A stretch of DNA of 6,772 nucleotides from Clostridiaceae bacterium (GTDB taxonomy: Bacteria; Bacillota; Clostridia; Clostridiales; Clostridiaceae). Both the position numbers and the translations under genes were made by a program. The notes beneath the pieces are model-generated. The model saw only the letters and a list, made by a program, of their open reading frames with translations. It had not been told where the DNA came from and made no database searches. The DNA lies in NCBI GenBank assembly GCA_003510765.1, contig DOKV01000208.1:1-6772 (forward strand), given 5' to 3'. Below, piece by piece: positions 1 to 5,897 of this stretch; position 1 is the stretch's first letter, and each line of letters opens with the position of its first letter.

Positions 1-891
1 AAGAAGCCAGTTCCTGGAGACGGGGATGGTACCCAAGAAATGGGCGCTTTGGCCGCTTTGGATGCATTAAAAAATACAGGGGTAAACCCTTTAGACATCG
101 ATGTGATTTTGTCCGTGGGAGAAGAGTGGAAGGAATATCCTTTAACCACCTCTGCCCTGTACATCCAAGATCGTATTGGTGCAGTGAATGCCTGGGGCAT
201 CGATCTAGCCAATAGATGCTGCACCACGGTGTCCACCATGAAAATTGCCAAAGATATGCTCATGGCAGATGACTCCATGGATACCATCCTTATCGCAGGG
301 GGCTATCGAAACGGAGACTTTGTGGACTATACAGATAAGAACATGTCCATGATGTACAACTTAGGGGCAGGTGGCGGCGCCATCATCTTAAGAAAAAATT
401 ACAACAAAAATCTACTTCTTGGGTCCCACGTCATCGCAGATGGCTCTTTAGCCAGAACCGCTGGAGTGGAAATTGGAGGCACTTGCCATCCCATCACCAA
501 GGAGAATCAAGAAGAAGCTTATAAGAGCTTACGACTCATGGATCCAAAGAAGATGAAGGACAGACTCAATGAAGTATCCATGCCCAACTGGTACAAGTGT
601 ATTGATGAGTCTCTTCGAAAATCCAATCTAGAAAGAAAGGACATTGACTATCTGGCCATCCTACACATGAAACGCTCTGGCCATGTGGCCATGCTCAGTG
701 AGCTGGGCATGACAGAAGACCAATCCATCTATCTGGAAGATTATGGACACATTGGGCAAATCGACCAAATTCTATCCTTACATCTGGCTCTTGAAGCTGG
801 AAAGGTAAAGGATGGTAGCGTTGTGGCCATGGTAGCCGCAGGGATCGGCTATGTGTGGGCAGCCAATGTCATTAAATGGGGTGAAAACTAA
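1..891 (+). CDS. Ketoacyl synthase III (FabH)-like condensing enzyme, 5' end missing
   Basis: The reading frame is open from base 1, so the gene starts before the window; 296 residues are visible and the TAA is at 889-891. The fold is thiolase/KAS III-like. Numbering from the first visible codon, IDLANRCC aligns with the FabH nucleophile segment and places the catalytic Cys at residue 73 (217-219), with a second Cys at 74. LGAGGGAIIL (121-130) matches the family's glycine-rich core segment. His222 in LAILHMK (664-666) aligns with the FabH active-site His. In EDYGHIGQ the residue matching the FabH Asn is His250 (748-750). The C-terminal VAAGIGYVWAANVI resembles the FabH GGGxTWG end. Family members join or cleave acyl-thioester C-C bonds in the cytoplasm. 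Because it sits directly upstream of a transporter (0 nt to livH) and not near fatty-acid genes, a catabolic or specialised acyl-CoA role is more likely than fatty-acid initiation; this is inference. The fold is fairly certain, the substrate unknown. Confidence 0.85.
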   Translation, partial: KKPVPGDGDGTQEMGALAALDALKNTGVNPLDIDVILSVGEEWKEYPLTTSALYIQDRIGAVNAWGIDLANRCCTTVSTMKIAKDMLMADDSMDTILIAGGYRNGDFVDYTDKNMSMMYNLGAGGGAIILRKNYNKNLLLGSHVIADGSLARTAGVEIGGTCHPITKENQEEAYKSLRLMDPKKMKDRLNEVSMPNWYKCIDESLRKSNLERKDIDYLAILHMKRSGHVAMLSELGMTEDQSIYLEDYGHIGQIDQILSLHLALEAGKVKDGSVVAMVAAGIGYVWAANVIKWGEN

Positions 892-1767
892 GTGAGTACA
901 TTTATACAAATTATCCTTAGAAGCCTTGAAACTGGAAGCATCTATGCTTTAGCAGCCCTTGGGATCATCATCATCTATAGAACTTCCTACACCACAAACT
1001 TTGCCCAAGGGGCTGTGGCCATGTTCAATACCTTCGTGGTGACATTTCTCTTTAATAAGTTTGGCTTACCCCTATGGCTTGCCGTCATGGGCGGAATCTT
1101 AAGTGCCATCCTCATGGGCTTCCTCATCGACTTGTTGATTTTAAGACATACGAAAAATGTGTCCCCGGTGGCCAAGCAAATCATTACCTTAGGGCTGATC
1201 ATGATTGTCTTAGGCCTTGCCCCCATTTTCTTTGGGGTGGATCCTTTGAGACTTCCAAGGCTCATTGCCACGGGAGACTTAGCGGTATTTGGGGCCTCCA
1301 TTTCTTACAATGGACTCTTTAACATTGCCTTTGGCTTAGCCATCATGAGCCTCATGTTTTACATTCTCCAAAGAACCAAGTGGGGCCTGGCCATTCGAAC
1401 CACGGCTTCCAATGAATATGTGGCAAGACTCATGGGCGTTCCCACAAAGAACGTCACCATGGCGGCCTGGGGTGTTGCGGGCGTTCTTGGGGTCATCGCA
1501 GGTGTCATGACGGCGCCCATGACCTCCGTCACCTTAAACCTCATGGATGAAGTGCAAATCACTGCGCTGGTGGCTTGTGTCCTTGGTGGGTTCCAAACCT
1601 TCCATGGCCCTGTCATTGGTGCATATATCATGGGGATTGTGCGAAACCTCTTGCTGTTTTATGTGTCTTCCGTTTGGGGCGGACAGATTCTCTATATTCT
1701 CATCCTGATATTCATAGTCTTTAGACCTTATGGACTCATCGGGAAGAAGATTGTGAAGAAGGTGTAA
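892..1767 (+). CDS. livH: Branched-chain amino acid-type ABC transporter permease LivH
   Basis: A 291-residue integral membrane protein of the LivH family, one of the two channel-forming subunits of HAAT-type importers. The sequence is a series of hydrophobic helices: N-terminal segment GSIYALAALGIIIIYR (15-30), further helices near 60-84, 97-115, 141-159, 188-210 and a last one near 262-280. The cytoplasmic coupling segment GLAIRTTASNEYVARLMGV (165-183) has the GxAxRAxAxNxxxAxxxGI pattern that contacts the ATPases, and the LGGFQTFHGPVIGA segment is also typical of the family. The start is GTG, immediately after the TAA of the upstream gene, supported by GGGGTGA at 878-884 with 7 nt spacing. 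Zero spacing implies translational coupling to the synthase. Length is normal. It should act in the cytoplasmic membrane as a LivH-LivM heterodimer. The transported substrate cannot be read from the permease. Confidence 0.95.
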   Translation: MSTFIQIILRSLETGSIYALAALGIIIIYRTSYTTNFAQGAVAMFNTFVVTFLFNKFGLPLWLAVMGGILSAILMGFLIDLLILRHTKNVSPVAKQIITLGLIMIVLGLAPIFFGVDPLRLPRLIATGDLAVFGASISYNGLFNIAFGLAIMSLMFYILQRTKWGLAIRTTASNEYVARLMGVPTKNVTMAAWGVAGVLGVIAGVMTAPMTSVTLNLMDEVQITALVACVLGGFQTFHGPVIGAYIMGIVRNLLLFYVSSVWGGQILYILILIFIVFRPYGLIGKKIVKKV

Positions 1768-1768
1768 G

Positions 1769-2785
1769 ATGAAGAATATGACAAAACAAATGAACATTTT
1801 GAAACGCTATCCAATTCTTGGATTTGTGCTCTTCGGACTACTCCTGGCATCCATTCCACCACTGGCTTCTGCAGGAATCTTGAAAAATGGGTATGTAACC
1901 ACCATTGGTGGGACGCTGATTTATGCCATTGCAGCCATTGGACTTAATGTGCTCTTAGGATGGTCTGGTCTCATTTCCTTAGGTACGGCTGGATTCATGG
2001 GCCTTGCGGCTTACATCTCCGCCTATCTCACCATGGACTTAAACCTGCCTTTTGAGCTGGCTATGTTCCTGGCCATTTTACTCCCTACGTTGCTGGGGAT
2101 TCTGGTGGGCCTTGTGTCCTTAAAAATTGAAGGGCTGTACTTAGCCATTGCCACTTTGGCGGTGTCAGAGGTGCTAAGAAAAACCTTTGAAGAGTTGGTG
2201 CCCTTTACGGGGGGATTCAGTGGGAAATCTGCCAATTATCCAACCCTATTTGGTCTTTTTGAGCTGGATCGAACCACAACCTATTACTTTATTGTATTTG
2301 TTTTGGTGGTGGTGATGATCCTCACCTACAATATGATGAATGGACGACTGGGACGGGCTTTAAACGCCATGAGAGGGTCTGAAGCAGCAGCCCAGGCCAT
2401 GGGTGTGAATTTACTCACCCATAGACTCATTGCCTTTGCTTTAGCCACTATTTTTGCCAGCGTGGCTGGAGTCCTCTATGTCCACTTCATCAAGTTCTCC
2501 TACCCCACCACTTGGGTACTGAAGATGTCTTTAGACTTCTTAGCCATCATCATCATCGGTGGACTGCGGTCCATCTATGGCACGGTCCTAGGAGCCTTCA
2601 TTGTCACGGCTGTACCGGATTTGTTTTTGAAACAGATTCCCTACTTTGACAACTTGTCCTATGTACTCAATGGACTCCTGATCATTGTGGTGATCATTTT
2701 CTATCCCAATGGTCTGGTGGGCATTGGCTATGACGTGAAGAAATTATTCTACAAACTAACCAAAAGGGGGACGAAAAATGAATAA
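1769..2785 (+). CDS. livM: Branched-chain amino acid-type ABC transporter permease LivM
   Basis: A 338-residue membrane permease of the LivM family, the partner of LivH. Visible hallmarks are a hydrophobic N-terminal helix (about 15-35), the LivM signature segment GLNVLLGWSGLISLGTAG (58-75, matching GLNLLLGYTGQLSLGHAA of the family), several further membrane helices (about 97-118, 172-188, 215-235, 250-275, 300-320), and the cytoplasmic coupling segment GRALNAMRGSEAAAQAMGVN (195-214). The C-terminal FYPNGLVGI matches the family's usual ending. The ATG lies 1 nt after the livH stop; the ribosome site is a modest AAGGTG at 1759-1764. In-frame ATGs at 1778 and 1790 have no better site, so 1769 is preferred. 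The last 8 nt overlap livG, which suggests coupled translation. Length and motifs are ordinary. Confidence 0.95.
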   Translation: MKNMTKQMNILKRYPILGFVLFGLLLASIPPLASAGILKNGYVTTIGGTLIYAIAAIGLNVLLGWSGLISLGTAGFMGLAAYISAYLTMDLNLPFELAMFLAILLPTLLGILVGLVSLKIEGLYLAIATLAVSEVLRKTFEELVPFTGGFSGKSANYPTLFGLFELDRTTTYYFIVFVLVVVMILTYNMMNGRLGRALNAMRGSEAAAQAMGVNLLTHRLIAFALATIFASVAGVLYVHFIKFSYPTTWVLKMSLDFLAIIIIGGLRSIYGTVLGAFIVTAVPDLFLKQIPYFDNLSYVLNGLLIIVVIIFYPNGLVGIGYDVKKLFYKLTKRGTKNE

Positions 2786-3566
2786 CATGGAAAATACCGT
2801 CCTCAGTGTAAAGAACTTATCCATCTCCTTTGGCGGACTCAAAGCCGTAGACAGCCTGACCTTTGACATCAAAGACAAGGAAATCTATGGACTCATTGGC
2901 CCCAATGGTGCAGGAAAAACCACCGTGTTTAACTGTATCACCCAGTTTTATAAACCCAATACAGGAGAAATCCATTTTAAGGGCGTAGGCGGGGTCACAG
3001 AGCTCACCACAAAGCCTGTCCATGAAATCATCAAACTGGGCCTTGTGAGAACCTTCCAAAATGTAGAGCTCATCAGAGAACTCAGCATCATTGATAATGT
3101 GCTCATTGGTGGACATATTGATTTTAAAGCCAATACCTTTGCCCAAGCACTGCGCTTGCCCAATGCCCGGCGAGAAGAGAAGAAATATCGAGAAGAGGCA
3201 GAAAAGATTCTAGAGAATCTTGGTATTTTAGAGCGTAAAGACATGCTGGTAGGGGGGCAACCCTACGGAATCTTAAAGAAAGTAGAGTTTGCAAGAACCC
3301 TTATGGCAAGACCCAAGCTCATCATCTTAGATGAACCTGCTGCGGGGTTAAACGATAGCGAGACCTTAGAATTGGCAAAGCTTATTAAGAAGATTCGGGA
3401 TGAGTATGACTGTGCCATCTTACTGGTGGAACATGACATGAGACTGGTCATGGACATCTGCGATCGCATCTGTGCCATCAACTTTGGAAAGCTTCTTTCC
3501 ATTGGCACACCCAAGGAAATTCAGCAAAATAAAGCTGTACAAGCAGCTTATCTGGGGGTGGAATAG
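2778..3566 (+). CDS. livG: ABC transporter ATPase LivG with a degenerate signature motif
   Basis: A 262-residue ATP-binding subunit of the LivG family. Seen in order: Walker A GPNGAGKT (41-48), Q-loop Gln94 in VRTFQN, Walker B KLIILDE (180-186), the LivG hallmark PAAGLND (187-193), and the switch His219 in VEHDM. The ABC signature region reads QPYGILKKVEFAR (161-173), where LivG proteins normally have L(P/A)YGQQRRLEIAR, so the flanking Leu and the Gln after YG are replaced by Gln and Ile. The rest of the protein is canonical. It hydrolyses ATP at the cytoplasmic face of LivHM as a heterodimer with LivF. The start at 2778 overlaps livM by 8 nt and is chosen because AGGGGG (2765-2770) lies 7 nt upstream; the alternative ATG at 2787 would be 16 nt away. 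Confidence 0.95.
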   Translation: MNNMENTVLSVKNLSISFGGLKAVDSLTFDIKDKEIYGLIGPNGAGKTTVFNCITQFYKPNTGEIHFKGVGGVTELTTKPVHEIIKLGLVRTFQNVELIRELSIIDNVLIGGHIDFKANTFAQALRLPNARREEKKYREEAEKILENLGILERKDMLVGGQPYGILKKVEFARTLMARPKLIILDEPAAGLNDSETLELAKLIKKIRDEYDCAILLVEHDMRLVMDICDRICAINFGKLLSIGTPKEIQQNKAVQAAYLGVE

Positions 3567-4292
3567 ATGAGTGAAAAGAAGATTGCATTAGAAATCAAAG
3601 GACTCCAGGTGAATTACGGAGCCATTCAAGCACTGAAAGGGATTGATCTCACGGTGTACGAAGGCGACGTGGTGGCTATATTAGGCGCCAATGGGGCTGG
3701 GAAAACCACCACCCTAAAGAAAATTTCAGGTATTGTAGCCAGTGAGGCCGGATCCATCAAACTCTATGGACAGGACATCACAAAAATGGAACCTGAAAAG
3801 ATTGCAAGACTGGGCATCTCCATGTCCCCGGAAGGACGCGCTGTATTTCGTGACCTCACCGTGGAAGAAAACCTCAAAGCTGGAGCTTTCACCGTAAAGG
3901 AAAAGGACAAAATCCAGAAAAACTTTGAGCGGGTCTACAGATATTTCCCTGTGCTGAAGGAAAGAAAAAATCAGGTGGCCTCCACTTTATCTGGTGGAGA
4001 GCAGCAGATGCTTGCTATAGGTCGTGCCCTCATGGGAAGCCCTAGAGTACTCCTCCTAGATGAACCTTCCCTGGGACTTGCGCCCCTTATTGTTCAAGAT
4101 ATCATGAACATCGTTAAGGAAATCAAAGAAGAAGGCATCACGGTGATCATCGTAGAGCAAAATGCTGCACAGACACTAAAGATTGCGGATTATGGCTATG
4201 TCATTGAGCTGGGTCTTGTGAATACCCATGGTCCTGCCAAGGACTTGGCTAACGATCCAAAGCTTGTGGAAGCTTACCTTGGCAAACACTAA
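3567..4292 (+). CDS. livF: Branched-chain amino acid-type ABC transporter ATPase LivF
   Basis: A 241-residue ATPase of the LivF family. Motifs in order: Walker A GANGAGKT (40-47); the LivF-specific SPEGRAVFRDLTVEENL (86-102), where the Q-loop position carries Glu88 as in other LivF proteins; an intact signature LSGGEQQML (140-148); Walker B RVLLLDEPSLGLAP (159-172); and Gln197 in VEQNA in place of the switch His, again a family trait. The protein ends YLGKH, close to the usual C-terminus. The ATG directly follows the livG TAG with no intervening base, and GGGGGTGGA at 3554-3562 can serve as ribosome site. It pairs with LivG to drive LivHM. No truncation or frameshift is seen. Confidence 0.96.
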   Translation: MSEKKIALEIKGLQVNYGAIQALKGIDLTVYEGDVVAILGANGAGKTTTLKKISGIVASEAGSIKLYGQDITKMEPEKIARLGISMSPEGRAVFRDLTVEENLKAGAFTVKEKDKIQKNFERVYRYFPVLKERKNQVASTLSGGEQQMLAIGRALMGSPRVLLLDEPSLGLAPLIVQDIMNIVKEIKEEGITVIIVEQNAAQTLKIADYGYVIELGLVNTHGPAKDLANDPKLVEAYLGKH

Positions 4293-4326
4293 AACCCTAA
4301 AACAGCCTGCATAGGCTATACCTTGT

Positions 4327-4351
4327 ATTTAATGTGCATGAGCACTTAAAT
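4327..4351 (+). repeat. Bulged inverted repeat (hairpin) in the livF-livK gap
   Basis: Left arm ATTTAATGTGC (4327-4337), loop ATGA (4338-4341) and right arm GCACTTAAAT (4342-4351) form a 10-bp stem interrupted by one unpaired T at 4333. No T-run follows, so it is not a standard intrinsic terminator. It could be an RNA processing or stability element that separates expression of the transporter core from the binding protein, or an operator. A weak promoter-like pair overlaps it: TTGTAT at 4324-4329 and TTAAAT at 4346-4351, spacer 16. Confidence 0.4.
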
Positions 4352-4402
4352 AAATTACAAAAACAACCAAACAACATACCAAAACACATACCCAATTCAT
4401 TT
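4343..4402 (+). other. 60-nt G-free, A/C-rich tract upstream of livK
   Basis: No G occurs on the plus strand from 4343 to 4402; the core from about 4352 to 4400 is mostly A and C. Such RNA would be unstructured. It may be a single-stranded leader segment for livK or a C-over-G-biased stretch of the kind used by Rho. Only the composition is directly seen; either function is inference. Confidence 0.3.
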
Positions 4403-4428
4403 GTTTCAAACAATGTGACACACATTGT
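4401..4428 (+). promoter_or_regulatory. Two overlapping palindromes before livK, candidate operator or RNA hairpin
   Basis: TTGTTTCAAACAA (4401-4413) is a perfect 13-bp palindrome with a central C. ACAATGTG-ACA-CACATTGT (4410-4428) is a perfect 8+8 inverted repeat with a 3-nt centre. They share ACAA at 4410-4413, so as RNA only one could form fully. The second ends 4 nt before the ribosome site of livK. The arrangement fits a dimeric repressor site or an RNA hairpin that protects or regulates livK message. No regulator gene is in the window to link to it. Confidence 0.4.
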
Positions 4429-4432
4429 ATTG

Positions 4433-4440
4433 TAAGGAGG
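4433..4440 (+). promoter_or_regulatory. Strong ribosome binding site of livK
   Basis: TAAGGAGG lies 7 nt before the ATG at 4448 and is near-perfectly complementary to the 16S rRNA tail. It is clearly stronger than the sites of the four upstream transporter genes, which fits the usual need for more binding protein than permease or ATPase. Confidence 0.85.
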
Positions 4441-4447
4441 AAAAAAC

Positions 4448-5710
4448 ATGAAAAAAATCGTAGCGATGCTTGCATCTCTAGCACTGGTAGCTTCTTTGGC
4501 CGCATGTGGAACTAAGGATGATGCCCCAGAAACCCCAGAAACACCAGGAACCCCAGGAACTGAAGAACCCGGTGAAACCGAAGAACCAGCACAAGGTGTA
4601 ACAGATACCACCATTAAGGTAGGAAACTCAGCAGCAACTTCTGGAGCCTTCGCGCCAGTAGGTGTACCTTTTAACGCTGGTATTGAAGCGTACTTCGCCA
4701 TGATCAATGATCAAGGGGGCATCGATGGCAGAACCATTGAATTCACACACATTGATGACGAGTTTGATCCTGTAAAGGGAAAAGCGGCTCTATCTACACT
4801 CGTAGAAGATGAAAAGATCTTTGCTTTAGTGGGACACTTTGGCACACCTGTTGTAGGGGCAACCATTGAAGACATTAAGAACTATGGCATTCCTGCTGTA
4901 TACTTTGCCACAGGGATTGGTCAGTTGTATAATGATAAGGCTGAAGGAAATGAAAGAACTATTTTCCCAGTACAGCCTATTTATCAAACGGAAGGACAAA
5001 TCATGGTGGCAAGAGCCGTGGGTGACTTTGATGCACAAAAGATTGGCGTCATCTACACCAACGACGATGCTGGGAAGGATCTCTTTTCAGGGATCGAAGA
5101 AAAGGCCAAGGAACTAGGTGTTGAAGTACATGCTGAGCAAGTAGCAGCAGGTGCCACAGACGTTTCTTCTGCAGTAACCTCCATCAGAAATGCTGATGTA
5201 GACTTTATCATTGGCGCAGCCATTCAAGCAACCATTCCTACCATTTTAAAGGAATTGGCTGCACAGAATGTAAATAAAGACGTGATCACCACCTACGTAA
5301 ACGTATCTCCAGTGATTTCTGAAGCGGTAGTGAATGAAATTGATGGTAAGTTTGATGTGTATGGCCTTGGATGGGTAGACCTGGTAGAAAATGCAGACAG
5401 CTTAGCAGCCTTTGCTGAATGGGCTCCTGACTATGCCACCAACGTCTATGCCATGACTGGTTGGATTGCTGGACACTTCTTTGTAGAAGGTCTAAGAAAT
5501 GTTGAAGGAACTCTTACCTGGGCAAACTTCATAGATGCCATGGAAAGTGCACCCATCAAGAACCCCTTTGGTGGAGAAATCAACTTCGGGGATGGCCTAA
5601 GAGCTGGTACCCAGGAAATGAACATGTCTAAGATTGCCATGGTTGACGGCTTACCTGGCTGGGAGCCTGTAGATGGACTTCAGTCCATGGATTCTCTTCT
5701 AGGCAACTAA
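4448..5710 (+). CDS. livK: Lipoprotein substrate-binding protein of the Liv/HAAT family
   Basis: A 420-residue extracellular solute receptor (periplasmic-binding fold type I, Peripla_BP_6 family). The N-terminus MKKIVAMLASLALVASLAAC is a lipoprotein signal with lipobox LAAC and lipidated Cys20. Residues 22-50 form an acidic Pro/Thr/Glu/Gly linker with PET and PGT repeats that would hold the receptor off the membrane. The binding domain starts near TIKVGNSAATSGAFAPVG and carries the family pattern AYFAMINDQGGIDGR, then IDDEFDP. At 128-135 it reads VGHFGTPV where LivJ-type receptors have a Ser/Thr-rich ligand loop, so the ligand may not be a branched-chain amino acid. The second lobe begins around IGVIYTNDDAGKDLF. 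It follows livF after a 155-nt gap, unlike the common receptor-first order. The ATG is fixed by TAAGGAGG and the signal peptide. Family assignment is firm; the gene symbol is at family level only and the ligand is unknown. Confidence 0.93.
   Translation: MKKIVAMLASLALVASLAACGTKDDAPETPETPGTPGTEEPGETEEPAQGVTDTTIKVGNSAATSGAFAPVGVPFNAGIEAYFAMINDQGGIDGRTIEFTHIDDEFDPVKGKAALSTLVEDEKIFALVGHFGTPVVGATIEDIKNYGIPAVYFATGIGQLYNDKAEGNERTIFPVQPIYQTEGQIMVARAVGDFDAQKIGVIYTNDDAGKDLFSGIEEKAKELGVEVHAEQVAAGATDVSSAVTSIRNADVDFIIGAAIQATIPTILKELAAQNVNKDVITTYVNVSPVISEAVVNEIDGKFDVYGLGWVDLVENADSLAAFAEWAPDYATNVYAMTGWIAGHFFVEGLRNVEGTLTWANFIDAMESAPIKNPFGGEINFGDGLRAGTQEMNMSKIAMVDGLPGWEPVDGLQSMDSLLGN
4526..4561 (+). repeat. 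Four in-frame 9-nt tandem repeats in the livK linker
   Basis: Four consecutive 9-nt units, CCAGAAACC, CCAGAAACA, CCAGGAACC and CCAGGAACT, encode PET-PET-PGT-PGT (residues 27-38) just after the lipidated Cys20. Because the unit is a multiple of three, copy-number changes by slippage would lengthen or shorten the linker without breaking the frame. Confidence 0.85.
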
Positions 5711-5724
5711 GAAAGCATAAAAGA

Positions 5725-5838
5725 ATAGACCAGAAAATGTCTCTTAAAAAGGCATAGAAGGTATGCACCCCTAATCTTTACAATGAGCATCATAAGCATT
5801 AAGCTTTGTGCCGTGTCTTTTGGGAGCAAATGGTCTAT
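5725..5838 (+). promoter_or_regulatory. Possible structured RNA leader closed by an 8-bp long-range stem
   Basis: ATAGACCA (5725-5732) is perfectly complementary to TGGTCTAT (5831-5838). The pair encloses most of the 187-nt gap and ends exactly at the base of the downstream hairpin. Inside are a hairpin GCATA-GAAGG-TATGC (5752-5766) and a helix of ACAA plus AGC (5780-5788, TG bulged) with GCTTTGT (5803-5809). This geometry recalls a riboswitch-type aptamer followed by an expression platform, but no known class (T-box, SAM, lysine, glycine, cobalamin) was recognised. An 8-bp match somewhere in a gap of this size is not rare by chance, so confidence is limited. Confidence 0.3.
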
Positions 5839-5867
5839 AAAGGGCAGGTGAAAGACCTGCCCTTTTC
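5839..5867 (+). terminator. Intrinsic terminator or attenuator between livK and the CoA-transferase gene
   Basis: AAAGGGCAGGT (5839-5849), loop GAAAG (5850-5854) and ACCTGCCCTTT (5855-5865) make a perfect 11-bp GC-rich stem followed by TC; the T-run is short (TTTT at 5863-5866, partly inside the stem). It fits the end of the transporter operon. Only 30 nt (5868-5897) remain before the next start codon and these hold a ribosome site but no recognisable promoter, so transcription of the next gene must usually pass through or start inside this hairpin. Confidence 0.75.
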
Positions 5868-5897
5868 ATAAAAAAAATCATCAGGAGGAAGTTTTGT

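Noticed and set aside
2778..2785. 8-nt overlap of livM and livG as a possible frameshift or annotation error
   Set aside because: Both ends are well supported by family alignment and a ribosome site; short overlaps are normal in coupled operons.
4304..4317. Small perfect hairpin AGCCT-GCAT-AGGCT just after livF, considered as a terminator
   Set aside because: The stem has only 5 bp and no T-run follows, so it is too weak to call; it may be chance.
4401..4430. Promoter with TTGTTT (4401-4406) and TTGTAT (4425-4430), 18-nt spacer
   Set aside because: The start would fall at or inside the livK ribosome site, leaving no usable leader, and the -10 match is poor.
4297..4707. 136-codon open frame on the minus strand across the livF-livK gap and the livK start
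   Set aside because: It is the complement of the livK signal and linker region, has low-complexity Ser/Val/Gly composition, no ribosome site and no family resemblance.
5777..5805. Promoter with TTTACA (5777-5782) and TAAGCT (5800-5805)
   Set aside because: The -35 is good but the -10 matches only three of six consensus bases; not enough for a feature.
5711..5897. T-box or another known riboswitch upstream of the CoA-transferase
   Set aside because: The T-box TGGNACCGCG element and the core sequences of common riboswitches that could be recalled are absent; kept only as an unclassified candidate.
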